From assembly GCA_036768485.1 (NCBI GenBank), contig JAVLUZ010000145.1:23043471-23107470 (forward strand): 64,000 bases of DNA, given 5' to 3'. This document shows positions 24,416 through 39,400 of this stretch, one piece after another. The notes under the pieces were generated by a model that did not search any database, was not told the DNA's origin, and worked only from the letters and a program-made list of their open reading frames with translations. Within the stretch, counting starts at the first letter, position 1, and every line of letters starts with the position of its first letter. This DNA is from Mermis nigrescens (Eukaryota; Nematoda; Enoplea; Mermithida; Mermithidae). A program made the position numbers and the translations under genes.

Positions 24416-27400
24416 TGTCATTGTTGTAATTGTTATAATTAGTATTACTATTATCATTTTCGTTATTATTATCATGGTTATTACAATTATTATTATAAAT
24501 TTTATTATCAATAATAGTATTATGATAATCATCATGACCATTAATATACTTAATATGATTTTTTTAATTATTGTCATCCTATTAAACTTTACTGCACCTT
24601 TTTAGGTTTTACTGATAATATTTTCATTTTTATTATTCAGACCTTATTTTGCTTCATTCATTTTACTACTTCCACCGTCGCAATAGTCATTATTACTTTT
24701 ATTCGCTCAAACACTGGTATGCATGTAAAAAATCTGTTTCAACTGTAAACGAGTTTGTAGAATATGAAACGCGAAAAATCAAAAATCGGCGATAAAAGGC
24801 ATTTTTGAGGTTTTTAAATTTCGTAAAGCGACTAACAGAAAATGAGGAAATGCATTTGAGCGAATTCTAATAAATAGTGATTGATTCTTCTGAATAATGG
24901 CAGGCGGAAATACAATAGGTTCTAAAAAATCATATCTGAGAACTTAAAAATTAATCGAATTAATCTTTATCTTTTTTCCAGTTAGCAACCTGGAAACCGT
25001 AAATATAGATTCTGGTGAATACGAAGCTGTTATGGCCAATCCACGTAATTTTGATTATGTACGTAACAATCGCGAATTATACATGGAACTTGCTGTTTTC
25101 GTGGACAATGCTTTGTGGAAGCGCTACGAGAAAAATTTTGGAAGCCTGGCCAATACACAGCTGCAGGATTTTATCACAAGCACGCTGAACAATGTAATTC
25201 TATTTTAAGCCTTTAAATTAGGATTTAATATTCCATAGAAGTTTTTGTCAATCGGTTTCGTTGACGCGTCTTTAAATTATGAGTCAATTGTGGTGGAATT
25301 TAATTAAATTCAATAGCATTATTCGAGGCATGCTTATCATTGCATTATAATTTAAGACTTCATCAATTGATTTTTTACTTGAAATTGCCGCCACGTTATT
25401 TTTGAGTTCTTGTCTAGCTTGATAATCGATTCTAATACTTATAAACTTACATCTAAAATAATCAAGGAATGATCTTGAAATTCGTGAGGTATTTACAGAG
25501 AATGCCGCTTATTTTGGCTTTTCGCCGAAAATTTAACACAGCACCGTTTTCTGTGAAGATATGAACGAAAATATCTTTTATGAATTTTCGTGAATTTTAC
25601 TATGACGCGAAATAAGTACAATTAAGATTAGGTACCTCATGTCATTTAGGGTCATTTTTTATTATTTAGGCTCAATTAATGTACCTGCACGACTCAATTG
25701 TGCCCAAAATTCGATTCAAGGTCGTCCGATATGAAGTTTTCACGTCTCAGCCCGTAAGCCACAATTGAAAAATTATGAGGGGTCAGCCCCAACAAATTCT
25801 TATGAAGTGCCTTTTTTGGGCTAAAAACGATTAGACATGTCAAATCAATGTTTTTTAACGTTTCAGATGCTCTTTAAAAAACATATAAAGTTAAAAAGGA
25901 CGAAAAAAGATCTTCAATGAATTGAACAAAATATTGTCTAAGTACATATATCACGCAAAGCGTCGAAAATTTGATACCTTTGTTTCAAAAGTTAGCTTGA
26001 AACCCTTACGGCACACCTTTTACGATTGTTTTACAAATCGACAATTTTAGGGGAAATTTTATGAAATTGAGAAATTTTTCTGGCCTTTTGTCGCCTTTTT
26101 TGTCGTATTGATGACTTCCTTTTATAACGTATGGTGGTAACTAACATAAGCAATTAGTTCACTTGCGTAAAATTTTGCTGCATTTATTTCATGGCAAATA
26201 GATACTGAAAAATTTTATAATAATTTATATTGAATGAATTTACGAATTCGGAAGGAGTGCAAGAATTTCGCAAGATTCCTTTTCTTTTTTTCTAAATTAA
26301 ACTTTTCCTGGATAAATTAAATCGTTCTACGTACTAAAAATAAGATAAGGATTCTTTTATTTATACGGGTAAACGGTACAACGTACAATATCATCGTCAG
26401 CAAACATGCATGTAGAGAAGGGGTGCTAGACCCCGGAATTAAAAAAACTGAGAAGTTTAGGGAAAATAAGTCAAAGTGAAGGCCTTAGATTGATGGAAAT
26501 AAAAAATTTTATCTAAATAAGCTTAAAATTGACTTGAAATTGTGAATCAATATAATTTACGACGTACTTTTAGCATTTTAACCGGTTTTTGAAACCATTC
26601 AGGCTCAAAAAACTTTCTGGCTTACCCGCAAAACCGGCAATACTGTGCATTAATGATCGCCAGTACTCGCACGTAGGATAAATAAATGAAAATTTGTCAG
26701 AAGGAGCTCTTTTTGGGAAGTATTTACTGTATTATTAAACAGCTATCATTTTTTAATAACGTCTATCATCTTTAGAATAATTGCTTATTATTACTTTTGC
26801 TTTTGAATGCTAACAGCTGAAATGGAAATCTTTCATATCATTCTTACGAAATTTTTAAATTATAATAATAATGTTTTCCCAGTTGTTATTAAAAAAATTC
26901 TGCTGCATAACTTGTATCTCTCTGGCGTATTCTTTCGATTTATTCCTAATCAATTTTCGTCGTGTATCATTTGACAACAAATCTGTTTATCGCAATCCAA
27001 CGCGTTTTTCGTTCCTCAAATTAAAATATAAACCTGGATTTAAAAGTTTACTCAAAATAGGCTTGAAAAATCTCCCTACTCGTCGCTTCGAATTTGCTCA
27101 GCCTTCTTTAATCTAAATTTTTCATTCGTTGCGTAAGTAGGTACTTTTGTTTCAGTACGAGTTGAATGTGAATCCAGACGCCCAAACATATTTAAATGCA
27201 TTTTGTCATTATCAATATCGCCTGCGCGCCAGCGATACCAGTTGGGACCAGGCGCTTTTATTGACCGGGTAATGATTGTATTTATAGTCTGTTTCATTTA
27301 TTCGAGAGCTCTTTAAGAAATTTTTTCAAGGGCTACAGTAAGCAAAACAGACGATTCACTGTAATTCAGCAGATCAGCTTAGTGAGTGCAAGTGGCTAGA

Positions 27401-30400
27401 ATCCTTTCATTTTTAATACACTAATCCGTCCATATAAATTTAATTTAGGCATATATCAGTGCTGGGACATACTTCAGTAAGTGCGCTAAATAAAAAGCTT
27501 TTGACCGGAATCGAACCCGGGTCGCCTCTACGACAAGCAGACGTTTTACCACAGAGCTATATGGGAGTTCGCGGACTTTCTTAACATCTTAGTTATTTGT
27601 GTTTATCATAGGTAGCGCGTTAGCGCGTACCTATAATATACTTGGGTACCCCCAACATATCCCCTCCCTCAAAGCTATAACGGCACACATCTGAGAGGTG
27701 CGGATTTTTTTAAAAGGTAGATAACAAAAAAACGTAGGACCCCCATTTTTTCTTGTTTACACTCAATACCGAGCGCGTCGTGAGTGTGTAAAGTTTACAC
27801 CAAAAATTCAAATGATTTGCGGAGGGCTAATATTTTTTAAAAATTTTTTCCCCAATTAGCAAGTTATGAATCTAATCTTAAAATTTCTTTACACTCATAG
27901 GTTGTTGCCTGGAGTGTAAATTAGACAGTTTTTTACTGCTTTTATGTGCAAGAGCATATCTAACTCAGTTTTACATTCTATGCAGTCTGATTGGTTTCAA
28001 AAGGTAGACAGTTATAAAATCTAGGGGTGCCTTTTTTGTTTTTTTTAAAGTAATATTTTCAAATTTAGACGCGGTTTATTGTAAAGAGTCTGGGTCAAAA
28101 AATATTTTTTACCTGCCATATTCCCCACTTAGCAGACAGAACGTGGTAACTACCTTTAAAATGTGCGTCGCCTTAAGCGCTACACGTCAAAATTTATTTT
28201 GTTTCTTTACAATCAATGTTGCGTTATTAGTGCAGGTGTAAACTTTACACTGAAAAATTTTTTCCGCCCAGAGCGTCGTGGATGATGAATTTTTTTTTAA
28301 ATGTTCTCCGTAAGGTTAGAATAACGAATCTGACCTTTAAACTTACCTACAGCCACTGTTTGTTGAGGTATGAAGAGTTGAACTTTGAATTCATAGGTAG
28401 CGCGTTAGCGCGTACCTATTATATACTTGGGTAGCCCAAATTTTTGTCTCCCCTCACAGCTATAACGGCACACATCTGAGAGGTGCGGCTTTTTTTAAGA
28501 AATAGATAATAAAAAACTCAGGAACCCCATTTTTTGTTTACACTGAATACCGAGCGAGTCGTGAGTGTGTAAAATTTACACCAAAAATTCAAATGATTTG
28601 CAAAGGGCCAAATAAAAAAAAATGTTTTCCTTCATTAGTAGGTTGCGAATCTGGTCTTAAAATTTCTTTACACTCATTAGTTGTTGCACAGGAGTGTAAA
28701 TTATACGGTTTTTTACTGTTTTCATGTGCACGAGCATATATAACTCAGATTTACATTCTATGCAGTCTGATTGATTTCAAAAGGTAGACGGTTATAAATA
28801 TAGGGGGTCTTTTTTATTTTTTTTAAACAATATTTTTTAAATTTAGAGGCGGTTTATTGTAAACAGTCTGACACAAAAAATATTTTTCCTTGCCATATTC
28901 TCCGCTAAGTAGACAGAACGTGGTAACTACCTTTAAAATGTGCCTCGTCCTAAGCGCTACACGTCAAGATTCATTTTGTTTCTCTACAATCAAGATTGCG
29001 TTATTAGTGCAGGTGTAAACTTTACACTGAAAAATTTTTTTTGCTCAGAGCGTTGTGGATGATGAATTTTTTAAAAAATGTTCTCCGTAAGGTCAGAATA
29101 ACGAATCTGACCTTCAAACTGTTCTACAGCCACTGTTTTTTGACTTATGAAGAGGTGAACTTCGAATTATATATCTATTTTCTAATGCCGATAGATAACT
29201 CCGTATTGCATATTGTTTGATCAGATTTTTCTTATTTCAGAGGTTTTTGACTTATCTTTTATAAATAATTATTTTTATTATCATTAATGCACTATTCTTA
29301 AACTTCAGCAGAATGATGAATATTTTTTAATGATTGACTAAGTATTAAAATTCGCCGATTTTTTTTTCTTTTTTTCTGAGTACTGACTTTTTCATATTTT
29401 TTTAATTCTTTCGGCAAAAACATGCACTTTCGACTTGTTTATGTCTGCCAACAACTCCGGTTATGAGATTTAAGAAAACTTTTCAGACAGAAATGTACTA
29501 TGGATCAAGGGCTATCTTGTGTTTACCAGCAAACTTTTCTACAATCAATACGCAATTAGTACCAGGGATTTAAACTTTACACTCTAGTGGATGAGTAAAA
29601 AAATAGATTTTGTCTGAGATTTCTCTGCCAACTTTTTCGATTATGAGTTGGGATGAATTGAATAAAATAGAAATAAAATAACTTTTAAGGGCTACAGGTC
29701 GAAGCAAGCTGTGTTAAAAAAACGTAATATTGAGTTGTTCATGGGGGTGTAAAGTTCGAAATCTGAGGTGTAAAATGTGCGAAAAAACAGCTTTTTTTCG
29801 TATTTTGATTAGTAAATCATATCAAATATTTTGCGGAACATAAGTTTCGCACATTCAAACGTAAATATTTTGTGGAACATAAATTTTGCACATTCAAACG
29901 TACTACAGTCAAAGGGCTACAAACTGGCCCGAACCGAACTTATTTACATTCAACGGCGTTAGCTTCAGATTTCTAAAGTTCACAATGTGGTGGACGTGGA
30001 AAATACGTGTTTGTACATTTTTTCGCCACTTTCTCTGTTCAGATCGGGCGAGGTCGAATAGGATAAAAATGAAGTACTCTATAAGGGGTACGCGTCACAG
30101 CAAATTGCGTTTGTTTACATCGACATTTAGCTTTTTCGAGAGGTGTAAATTCAAAAAATGGGTAAGTTAAACGTATTTCTGTCTTATTTTTTCTGCCAAG
30201 TTCTGGGTTATGAGCCTGGACATAATCTCAAGTCTAAAAATTAACCAGGAACCAAATGTGATACGCCAGTTTGTTTGCACTCAACAGTGGTGTAAAGTGC
30301 TTATATCTCATATTTATGTGTCCTCGGTCCATTTCGGAGAATTACTCTTTTCATAAATGTTGATCGTAATATCACTGTAATATCAGAATTACGAATCCGA

Positions 30401-33400
30401 CTGAAATTTTCTTTACAATCTGTGGTTGTGTTAAGTTTACACTGCATCTTAACTTTAGTTCTAGAGCCTTGCGGAAGCTTAATTTTTTCAAAATGTTCTA
30501 CGTAAAATCAGAATTGGGAATCTGACTGTTAGTTTTCTATACACCTAGTAGTTGTGTAAAGTTTGCACTATTCATTTGTTGTCAATATGTAGTTTATACT
30601 ACAAATTTATTTTACTTCCAAATCTGAGCGTTAGTGTTCCCTACACTTGATATTTGCGTAAAGTTTATGCTGAAAAACTTTGATCTGTTTAAATAATGTA
30701 AGGTTGTCTTGTTTGAAAAGGATAATGTTGATGTTAAGAACAATATTGTTTTCCGCGATCTTGGACTGCTGTCGTTATTGTAGTATGTTACTGTATGTGT
30801 TTACTGACTGATGTACTGAAATCATGCCAATTAAAAGTAGGGTACTAGCAAAGAAAAATGCTCCGATGGAACAAAAAAGATGTATATATTTGGAATTGTA
30901 GATTATTTAGGATGTAAAAGGAGGGGACTAGGGAGAATCTACCTAAAGTCGCAAAATCTGCTAAAAATCACACTTTCTTTAAGCAACACAAAAAATCGAA
31001 GTATATTCTGCGGCCAACAGATTAAAATAAACCTTTAAGCATAAAAATGATTGAAAAAGCAGCACGTTAGCTATGCAGTAGCTATGGGAAATGATACTAA
31101 GTACTAATAGTCTTTCTAAGCCAATTGAATGAAATAGCAAGGATCGATGCAAGACAATTGAAGAACTTGTTGGTTTAAAACAGTAGGAAACGCGTAAGTT
31201 GACTTGAAACAGATTAAATGTGGGTACAACAGCATGCCCGTAACGATTGTGTGCACTAATCAATCGGCCCCTGCTTTACTTGCTATAATGTTGATAACGA
31301 AATAAAACAACTTTAAATACAATACGACTTAGTTTTCTATCAATCAAGATACGAAGCTAGTCAACGTTGCTACTTGCCAGCAATTTAAAAAAAGTAAACA
31401 TTATAGATTTCCTTTATACACTCTTATCTGAAACTTTGAACATTGTTTAAAAAGACACCTTGTTGGAAGCCGCATAATGTACTTCGATTTTTGCGTTGCT
31501 TAGAGAAAGTGTGATTTTTAGCAGATTTTGCGACTTTAGGTAGATTTTTCCTAGTCCCCTCCGTGAACATACTTAATAATCCACAATTCCAAGTATATTC
31601 ATCTTTTTCGCTCCATCGGAGCATTTTTCTTTGCTAGTTAAAGTATCTATTCAGGATAAGCTGAATGCGCGATTTTTACCAGTAAGTTGATTGATCTGCT
31701 GGAAGACGAGAATAATATATGCCGCAAAAAATATATTGAAAAACCCTTTTCTTTGCTACAAAGCTATCGTGATATCTAGCGAACTTCAGTAAATAAGAAA
31801 GAAAGGGTTACTGTAGCCTTCGAAAACATTAACTGAAAAAGCTCTCGGATAAATGAAACAGACTATAAGTTATTTGTTTGTCTTTACTTATTCAGTTTTG
31901 CCAATTTCTCCCAGAAATAGTGATATCTTATTATTTACAAATCGAATGTTCTTTTGAGCAAATGCATTATGTTATCGATAATTCTCATTATAATTCCAAA
32001 GCGATATAGATTGAAACTTCGATTGCCTGTCGGGTGATCTACAGTCCCGGGCAGACATGCACCGGGGGTGGGGGTTGAGGGGGAAGGGGAAATTGGGAAG
32101 GCCTTGAAACTTTTCCCTAGTATATAAAAATGTGGAATTTCCTAGAAAAGATGAGGCAAATTTAAGGTCAAAAATGGATGTAAATTTACAGTTTCCGGCA
32201 AAAATTTTTGAAATTGACCAGAAACCGTGAAGTAACGTAATTTTAACGCTATTCTAGTATGTTTTATAGTTTTTGAGGTCATTCCGGCTCTGAAAAGCTC
32301 AATTATCGACCCCCTCCCCAGGTTGGCATCCCCTCAGATTGGCCTTGCTGTGCATCTATGGTCCCATGTGGCCGAAAAATGGTAGAAAAATCAATATGTC
32401 TATCCGAAAATTCCAAATGGTCAACAGTACTGAGCAAAATAAATAAATACACTTTGCAAGACATGCACTTAGGAGTTTATGGATCTAAGCCACACGTCAT
32501 TTTCACTAAACAATGAATAATTTTAAGGTTTTTAAACTTCCCTGAACGAACTAGAAGAATTCAGGACATGAGACATAGCTCATTAGGAAGAACATTAAAA
32601 ACCTGAAATTCTTTAGTAAATCAGACAATCCGAACAAGCCTTTTCTGGGCTTTCTAAAATGTGCTTGAACATTTAAAAAAATATGAGAAATAGCGCGAGT
32701 AAAATGCATACCTTATGGCGCAGCCATATTGGAAAAAAATTAAATTGAAATTGCAGGACGAACTATTCAGAAACACGAAAAACAAAAAAGGGCGAAATGT
32801 AGAGCACAAAAATATCTAAGTATTTTACAATTTTCCAAAATATAAAACATAACCTGTATACTGTAGTGACTAAGCAAAGTTTGAGCACTAGCCTAGTATA
32901 CTGTAGACATAAGCTAGCTATACTTTTTTTGGCAAAATAGTTTCATTCGAAAATTCTATATCTAAAACACTTTATTCCATAAAAATTCGTTCAGTGCTTC
33001 TTGAGTTCATCTCAAAAAACCTCACTTCACTGAAATAAGTTATTTGATGGTTAGCAGGTTCATCAGCTTTGACCGACTGTCACACGGTAGGCTTAATATA
33101 CCATGAAATATGGGTAATTTTTGAGCAAGCTGAATGAATTGTGATCATTTATTGTATTTATTTCATTAACAAATACCAGCAGATCAAAAGTTATACGCAT
33201 AAATGTACTCAAATTCTCAAATTGTGTGAAAATGACGTGGCCAGACATGCACGTGTACGATGTTTAGGGGCAAGACACCAATAGTGGCAAAATGGAAACT
33301 TATGGGGGAAAATTAGGCAAAACAAAGGCCCAAAATTGACGAAAAATTTAATTTTTTCTGCAAAAATGCTCCAATTTGATCAGAAGCTGTGTATTAAGAT

Positions 33401-36400
33401 AGCTCTTGCGCTATTTTTGCATTTTTATAAACGTTTTTAAGGCTATTTTGACTTAAGGCTAGTGATATTTCAAGTCGGCTGATCTCTCCCAGGGCGGCCA
33501 TGTTGTGCATCTGCAGTCTCTAGACCCTTCTTCAGAATAAAAAATGGAGAATTTATTCGGGAAATTAAAGCAAAATGAAGTACAAAAGTGGATGGAAATT
33601 GAAGAGATTCTTTAAAAATGCTTGAAATTAATGAGGTTTTTTAGATAACACAGTTTTTATGCTATTTTAGCAGTTTTATTGCTTTTTTGAAGTCATTTTG
33701 GCCCAAAAAGTTCACTGATTAGCCATTTCTAGACTGGCTGTCCCTGCAGGTCGACCATGCTGTGCATCTATCTATACTAGTGCAGTCTAATCAGAGCAGA
33801 TTATTAGTATAATTTAATTTTCGAAGCAGGTGTCATTTTTATAATATTATAATTATTATTTTAATCTTTGGTGTAGAGTGAAGTAGTAGACTCCTGAGGC
33901 GACCGATAAAAAGCAATAAAATAGGAGTAAAATCAAGATATTCTGAAACCTTATTTCGGCATTGAATAATTTATTTAAATCGCTGAAATTTCCCTAATTC
34001 AAGACATGATCTCACCCGATGGGGCTGGGACCGGTCCATCAGTGGAATGGCTCGTTTGAACGGCGTTTGCAATCCGCCAAATTCTTGCCTAGTCGCCGAA
34101 GCATTTGATTTTAACGCTGCATTTATTTTGGCGCACGAAATCGGTCACAGTTTGGGCATGTACCACGACGAACCAACGTGCGAATCTAGCTTTATCATGT
34201 CCCGATCGCTTGGAGCCGGCAAAGTCGTTTGGTCAGACTGTAGCGTTAATTCGCTGCAAAAATACCTGAACATGCTCGAGTAATGCACAGGCACGTAGTT
34301 GAGGGGGATTAGTCCCACCAAAGTTTTGGAAAGTATTTGTCATATGGGTCCTACAAAGGAAAAAAGTTGAAAGTCCTCGAAGCGTATTTGAAAGACTTCC
34401 AGAATAGATTTCAGCACACTTTTAACTTAATAACCCCAAAATTATCGGTCGCTTCGCGCCAGATTTATTCTTTTTGTTTAACTTGAACAGCCCAAGTATA
34501 GAAAGACATGGTGAATATGTCAAAATTTTCTGGGGCTCTGCGCGGAATCATTTATCTCCCGAATTGTTTTCCTTTGCAATGGGCACCATTTAGTACAAAA
34601 TTGATAAGACACGGCATGGAGCTTGGATATAATATTAAGAAATCTTTTGAAAACAGTTTAAACAACTTATTTTTGGAATATGTTTAGAGCTTGGTGAGAA
34701 ACGCTGAAAAATTCCATTGTTTTTGCCTATCTAACAGTAGTTGATGAGATATCTGGCTTCAAAATTTTAGTCTCCTCCTAATCCAGAAGGCCAGCTAAGT
34801 GCCTGGTAATGCACACAATAATATTAATTTGAATTCGATATCTTTCAATTCTATTTTCTATTTATCTGACATTCAGATAATTTAAATAGAGCATGCTGAA
34901 ATCAAAATGTTTTATTAATTTTTTTATTTTATTTTTTAATTTTATCAGAACTTAATCAAATTTCGTCAAAATGTCTTTTATTTTACAGACGCATAGTGGT
35001 CATACATAGCAGCGACTAAATTCTAGGTTTTGATGAGGCTAAATAGCAAAAAGTCGGTCAAAATTTAACTTCTTGAGAGTCTGCCGGATTTCGCGAGGGT
35101 TTTTTGGATTGAGGGGATCTAGCTTTCCCCCTTCCTCCTCCCTCCCCCGCCATGCCTACTTATGATTGTGATAAGCCTCCCTAAATTGTTTTGCCGGAAG
35201 TTATAAATCTCTTTCTTCTGAAGTGTCATAATTTCAAGGTTGCATAATGAATTGATATAAGACCTCAAAAAATAAGGTTGCTATAAGAGAACTGAGTGAC
35301 TTATAACTTTTTCAATAGCATTGCGCTTTTAGGGAGAATATTTTTTGCCAAAAAATTTAGACGTATGCATGTCATCATCATTTGAGTTACGAAGTTTGCA
35401 TTTTGAGCTTTATTCCAATAGACATCACAATATTTCCTTCCGAGAATGTTAGCATCTCAATTAGACGCTGAGAAGTGGTTTTGCATTCAATTCTAAAGTA
35501 TGTGCAGAAATATCTCTTGATTAGTCTCAACTTTATATGATCAACCATTTTCTGTGAAATATTTGGTTCTTCGTTATAGCTACGAAAACCGCAACTGCTT
35601 GCTGTCGTTGTCGCAGTATAAAGAGCCAAAAATAGAGTTAAAAACTACCGATCTGCCCGGCCAAAGATACGATGCTAATAAACAATGTTCCTTAATGTAC
35701 GGACCGGATTATTATAAAGCTAACGTAAGCGTAGACGCGAAATTTTACGTAATTTGGCATCACTTTCCAATGCAATATTTTCAAACATTGATTTTTAATT
35801 TGAAGGCGAGCTCTTAAAAACATTGTTCCAATTTACGTAAACGTTTTTCTAGTGTTTAAAAGTGCTATAAGCAATTTCTTACATTCTTAGAAAAATTCGG
35901 AAAACAGGGAAGTGGTAAAAATTCTAAACTGTACAAAAAATGGAAAACTCGTTTCGAATTGAATAGGCTCGCGTAGGTTTGAAAAATTCTTTAGTAATGA
36001 ATTTGTCTTGTTTAGAAATAATGGGTAGAAAATTTCAATTTATCTATTGCTCGATCTACAACAAAGATAAAGTTTCTTCTTTTTAGAACTTGTGGCTTTT
36101 TAAATAACAAATCTTATTGTAGTATGTCCACGATATGTGCAAAATGATTTACTGCCAACATAAAAACGGTGGCAATTATCTCACATCGCATCCCGCGTTG
36201 GAAGGTACAAGTTGCGAGTCTGGAAAACAATGCGCCAATGGCAAGTGCTTATTTGCATATCAGGTACATTTTTGCTATCTTTGCGAAAATTCAAAGGATC
36301 GTGTGATAAATTCTGAAAAAAATTTGAAATGAATTAATTTAGGAACCCTTTTTTAGAATTCGACTCTTTAATCAAACGGATTTAATAAACCTTCGTTTTC

Positions 36401-39400
36401 CGCAAATTTTGTGTTACATGAAGTTTCATTGCTTAAAAGTCGCATATAAATTTCTGAGTAGTTTTTTATAATCAGTATTTATCAGTTCAGATTCGAATCT
36501 TGGGCTATTATTTTGTCAAGCGTGAATGGAAAAAGTAATCAGTTGATTAACATAGGATTAATTACTCATCTTGAAGTGCAAGAAAATATAAATGGTGTAT
36601 ATTCATCAGTTCCGCCCCCGCATTTGACTTTTTCATTTAAATTTGTTCCATGTCCTCAACTCCCTTGCCAGCTCGGAATAGCTTTTGAACATTTAGCTAC
36701 TTCTGCTTTTTTAGGATAACCATTAAGCTAATTTAATGAGTAATTGCCATTGAGTTGGGTAGCCTGCTAATCAGTTATTTTTCATTAATTTCTTTGTCAT
36801 TTTACAAACGCGAATGCAAGGCCCACCGATTTCGAATCTTTCTTAAAATAACACGACTTTTTTCTGTTTTCTGCATCTTGATGCATCCGTGAGAAGTAAA
36901 GCATACTTATTTAGAATTCTTTTTGAAGAAAAATATACAAAATTCCATAAAAGTTCGGCTCTTATCTATACCTAGGCCTTCAGAATGAAATTTTGTGTTG
37001 AAAAATTTTCGAGTACTTCTCAAAGCCTTACAACCGTTTGTTTCCTCTATCACATTTTTATAAATTTTTCTTTATCGAAATAAATCCTTATTATATGTGC
37101 TTTCCCGCAAATATTTTGTAGCAAACGAAAAACGTTGATGAAAACATCAACGAAAACAAAAGGACAATTGAACGCGATTGCGTAAAAACCAGAAATTTAT
37201 GATAAAATTTCTTCCATGCATTTAATTGTTGCTAAAGGTGCTAACTAGACTTAGATGTAAATTAAGGGATGCATTATTCTATAAATGTTAATTTGATGCT
37301 TTATTCTGATATTCCTAGTACATTGAAATTCTCTTAACCACCTATTCTCCGCTGTCGGATAAATATTTTAGTTTTAAATTTCAGTTTGTTTAATTTTTTA
37401 ACATTCCATTCTTTTAAATTCTAAGCGCAGCATTGAATACCCGGTTCACGGTGGTTGGTCGGGCTGGTCGCAGGCTCAATGTTACGTTTGCCAATGCCCT
37501 TCCATTATCAATAGCTTGGCTGCAGTGAGGTCAACTAGGGCTTGCAATAATCCGCCTGCCAGGGCGGGAGGATCACATTGCTCAGGCAGCAATATCAGAG
37601 GAGTTGTGTGCAATAGGTACGTGACCTAAGTATGCACAAGCATACACGAAATTCTTCGTTTTAAGCATAGGATTAATTTTTAATTTTTTTGAAATTTATT
37701 CTTTTTTTTGAACAGCTAAGACTTCAAGAAGCGGCAAACTTGAAATTAATATAATTTGAAAAGTAGTGAAGACCTCATTGTTCGTTTCGTTGCATTTTTA
37801 TAGATTATTCCGAATTTAGCGTTGCTATTCATGTCAATAGTCCTAAGCTCTGACGTTTAAAATATAAATCGGTCAAAATGAATTCTGAAAATTCAGCATA
37901 CCTGATTATAATAAGCAGCTACGATGATTTAGGTAATTTAATGATCTTGGCTGATCTGAAATACTATGTCACTCCTAAAAACTGAATTGTCATTACAAAC
38001 GAAGACTCTTTATCCAATTTCACTCCTTTCACCTACCTTCTTTTCCATTTATAATATTATATTTATATAGTTTACTAGCGTTTATTTATTTATTTATCTA
38101 TTCTCCTACTTGTTAATATTTGCCTGAAATATACCTGCGCGTAAGTTATGATCCAGAAAATCACTGATTATGTCCTTTATGTGAATGTCAAGTGTTTGAT
38201 CCTTAGATCATGTCCAAGATCGATTCAAACTCAGACACCAGATGAGTACGTGGCATCAGTGTGCCTGGGCAAAAAATCACAGAACGAATTCAAAAATCTT
38301 GTTGGCACAGGACGTCAGATGACCTTATACGAACATCGTGCTTGCCAGGTGACACGTGAATCGATAAAATTTTAAAGTTAAAACAAAGAGCCTGACAATC
38401 GATGGTACCTTGCCTTGAGTACAAAAAACAAAAACAGAATTCTGGAGGGTCTGTGAAGGGTTAATTTTTTTCGGGATTCAAATCTCGAAACACTTACGCT
38501 CATTTCCGATCAGCTACAAAAATATCACAAACGTAAAAATGTCAACTTTATTTTTCTATTCTACATTTTTTTCAGTGCGAGCAGATTTTACTTACTTCGA
38601 AGCTGTAAATGAAAGTTTGCAGTATATTCGTAATTAAAGAAAGATTTCTCTGGATATACGAATCGCCATATTCTCATACTATAGCGCGCCTTTGGATTAA
38701 GAGAAATAGAATCACTAAGTTAATCTGCATGAATGATTTTCAGAAAAAAGTTAGAAAGAACAGTATTAAAGAACAGTATGTATAATTGTTAAGGAACTGA
38801 ATCCATGTTATTTCGATTATTTTACCAATCTACCATTTTCCTTCCGTTATTTCGTGAGTAAGTTTTTGTTATCCGTTAGATGAGAAGTCAGTCTTAATTT
38901 TCGAACTTGACTTTAGCTTATTTTTAAAAACTTTAAAGGAAATCTCGTTTTATTAGGTTTTTTGCGACGTATACGAAGGAAGTGCGATCGTTAAGAAGAC
39001 GTGGGGTGACTTGCTACCGGACGGAACTCCGTGCGGTAATGGAAAATATTGCCTGAATGGAAAATGTTTGGTACATTAGCTGCTTAATCGTACTTCAAAA
39101 TTATTTCAATAAGCATAATATCTTTTTTAGTTCCTAGGATGCGACAGTACGGCTTTGGTTGCAACAGAGAGTGATTGTTCTGAAGGTTTGTATATATTTA
39201 TTCTTGTCGTACGTTACAGCTTTGAAACAGGTCCGTATTTCGGGACAGTGGAAATTAGAGAAAAAATTTAAAAAGGCAAAAAGTGCAAAAACAAATAGTC
39301 ATGTGGGCAAAAACCACTCCTTTACGATCGGGTGAGCTAATTTCATGTTAAAGCGGGTTGACCTAAATTTTTATGAATTTATCTGAAGTTAACGCCCATC

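Larger units (their letters stand above)
27283..31867. mobile_element. TIR element copy T2, split by a 4-kb insertion
   Basis: The left part 27283-27604 and right part about 31650-31867 together match T1 (4482-5021) from end to end, including TATAGTCTGTTTCATTTATT, the tRNA-like core and the inverse terminus AATGAAACAGACTATA. Between them lies a foreign block holding the GTGTAAA-dyad tandem repeat and a second foldback element. The left end is only 14 bp inside the intron after exon 7's donor. Confidence 0.75.
31868..34003. other. end of gene 1 intron 7, family A repeats
   Basis: Carries family A copies at 32048-32366, 33239-33520 and a partial one at about 33530-33790, all in plus orientation. 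No exon is recognisable. Confidence 0.55.
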
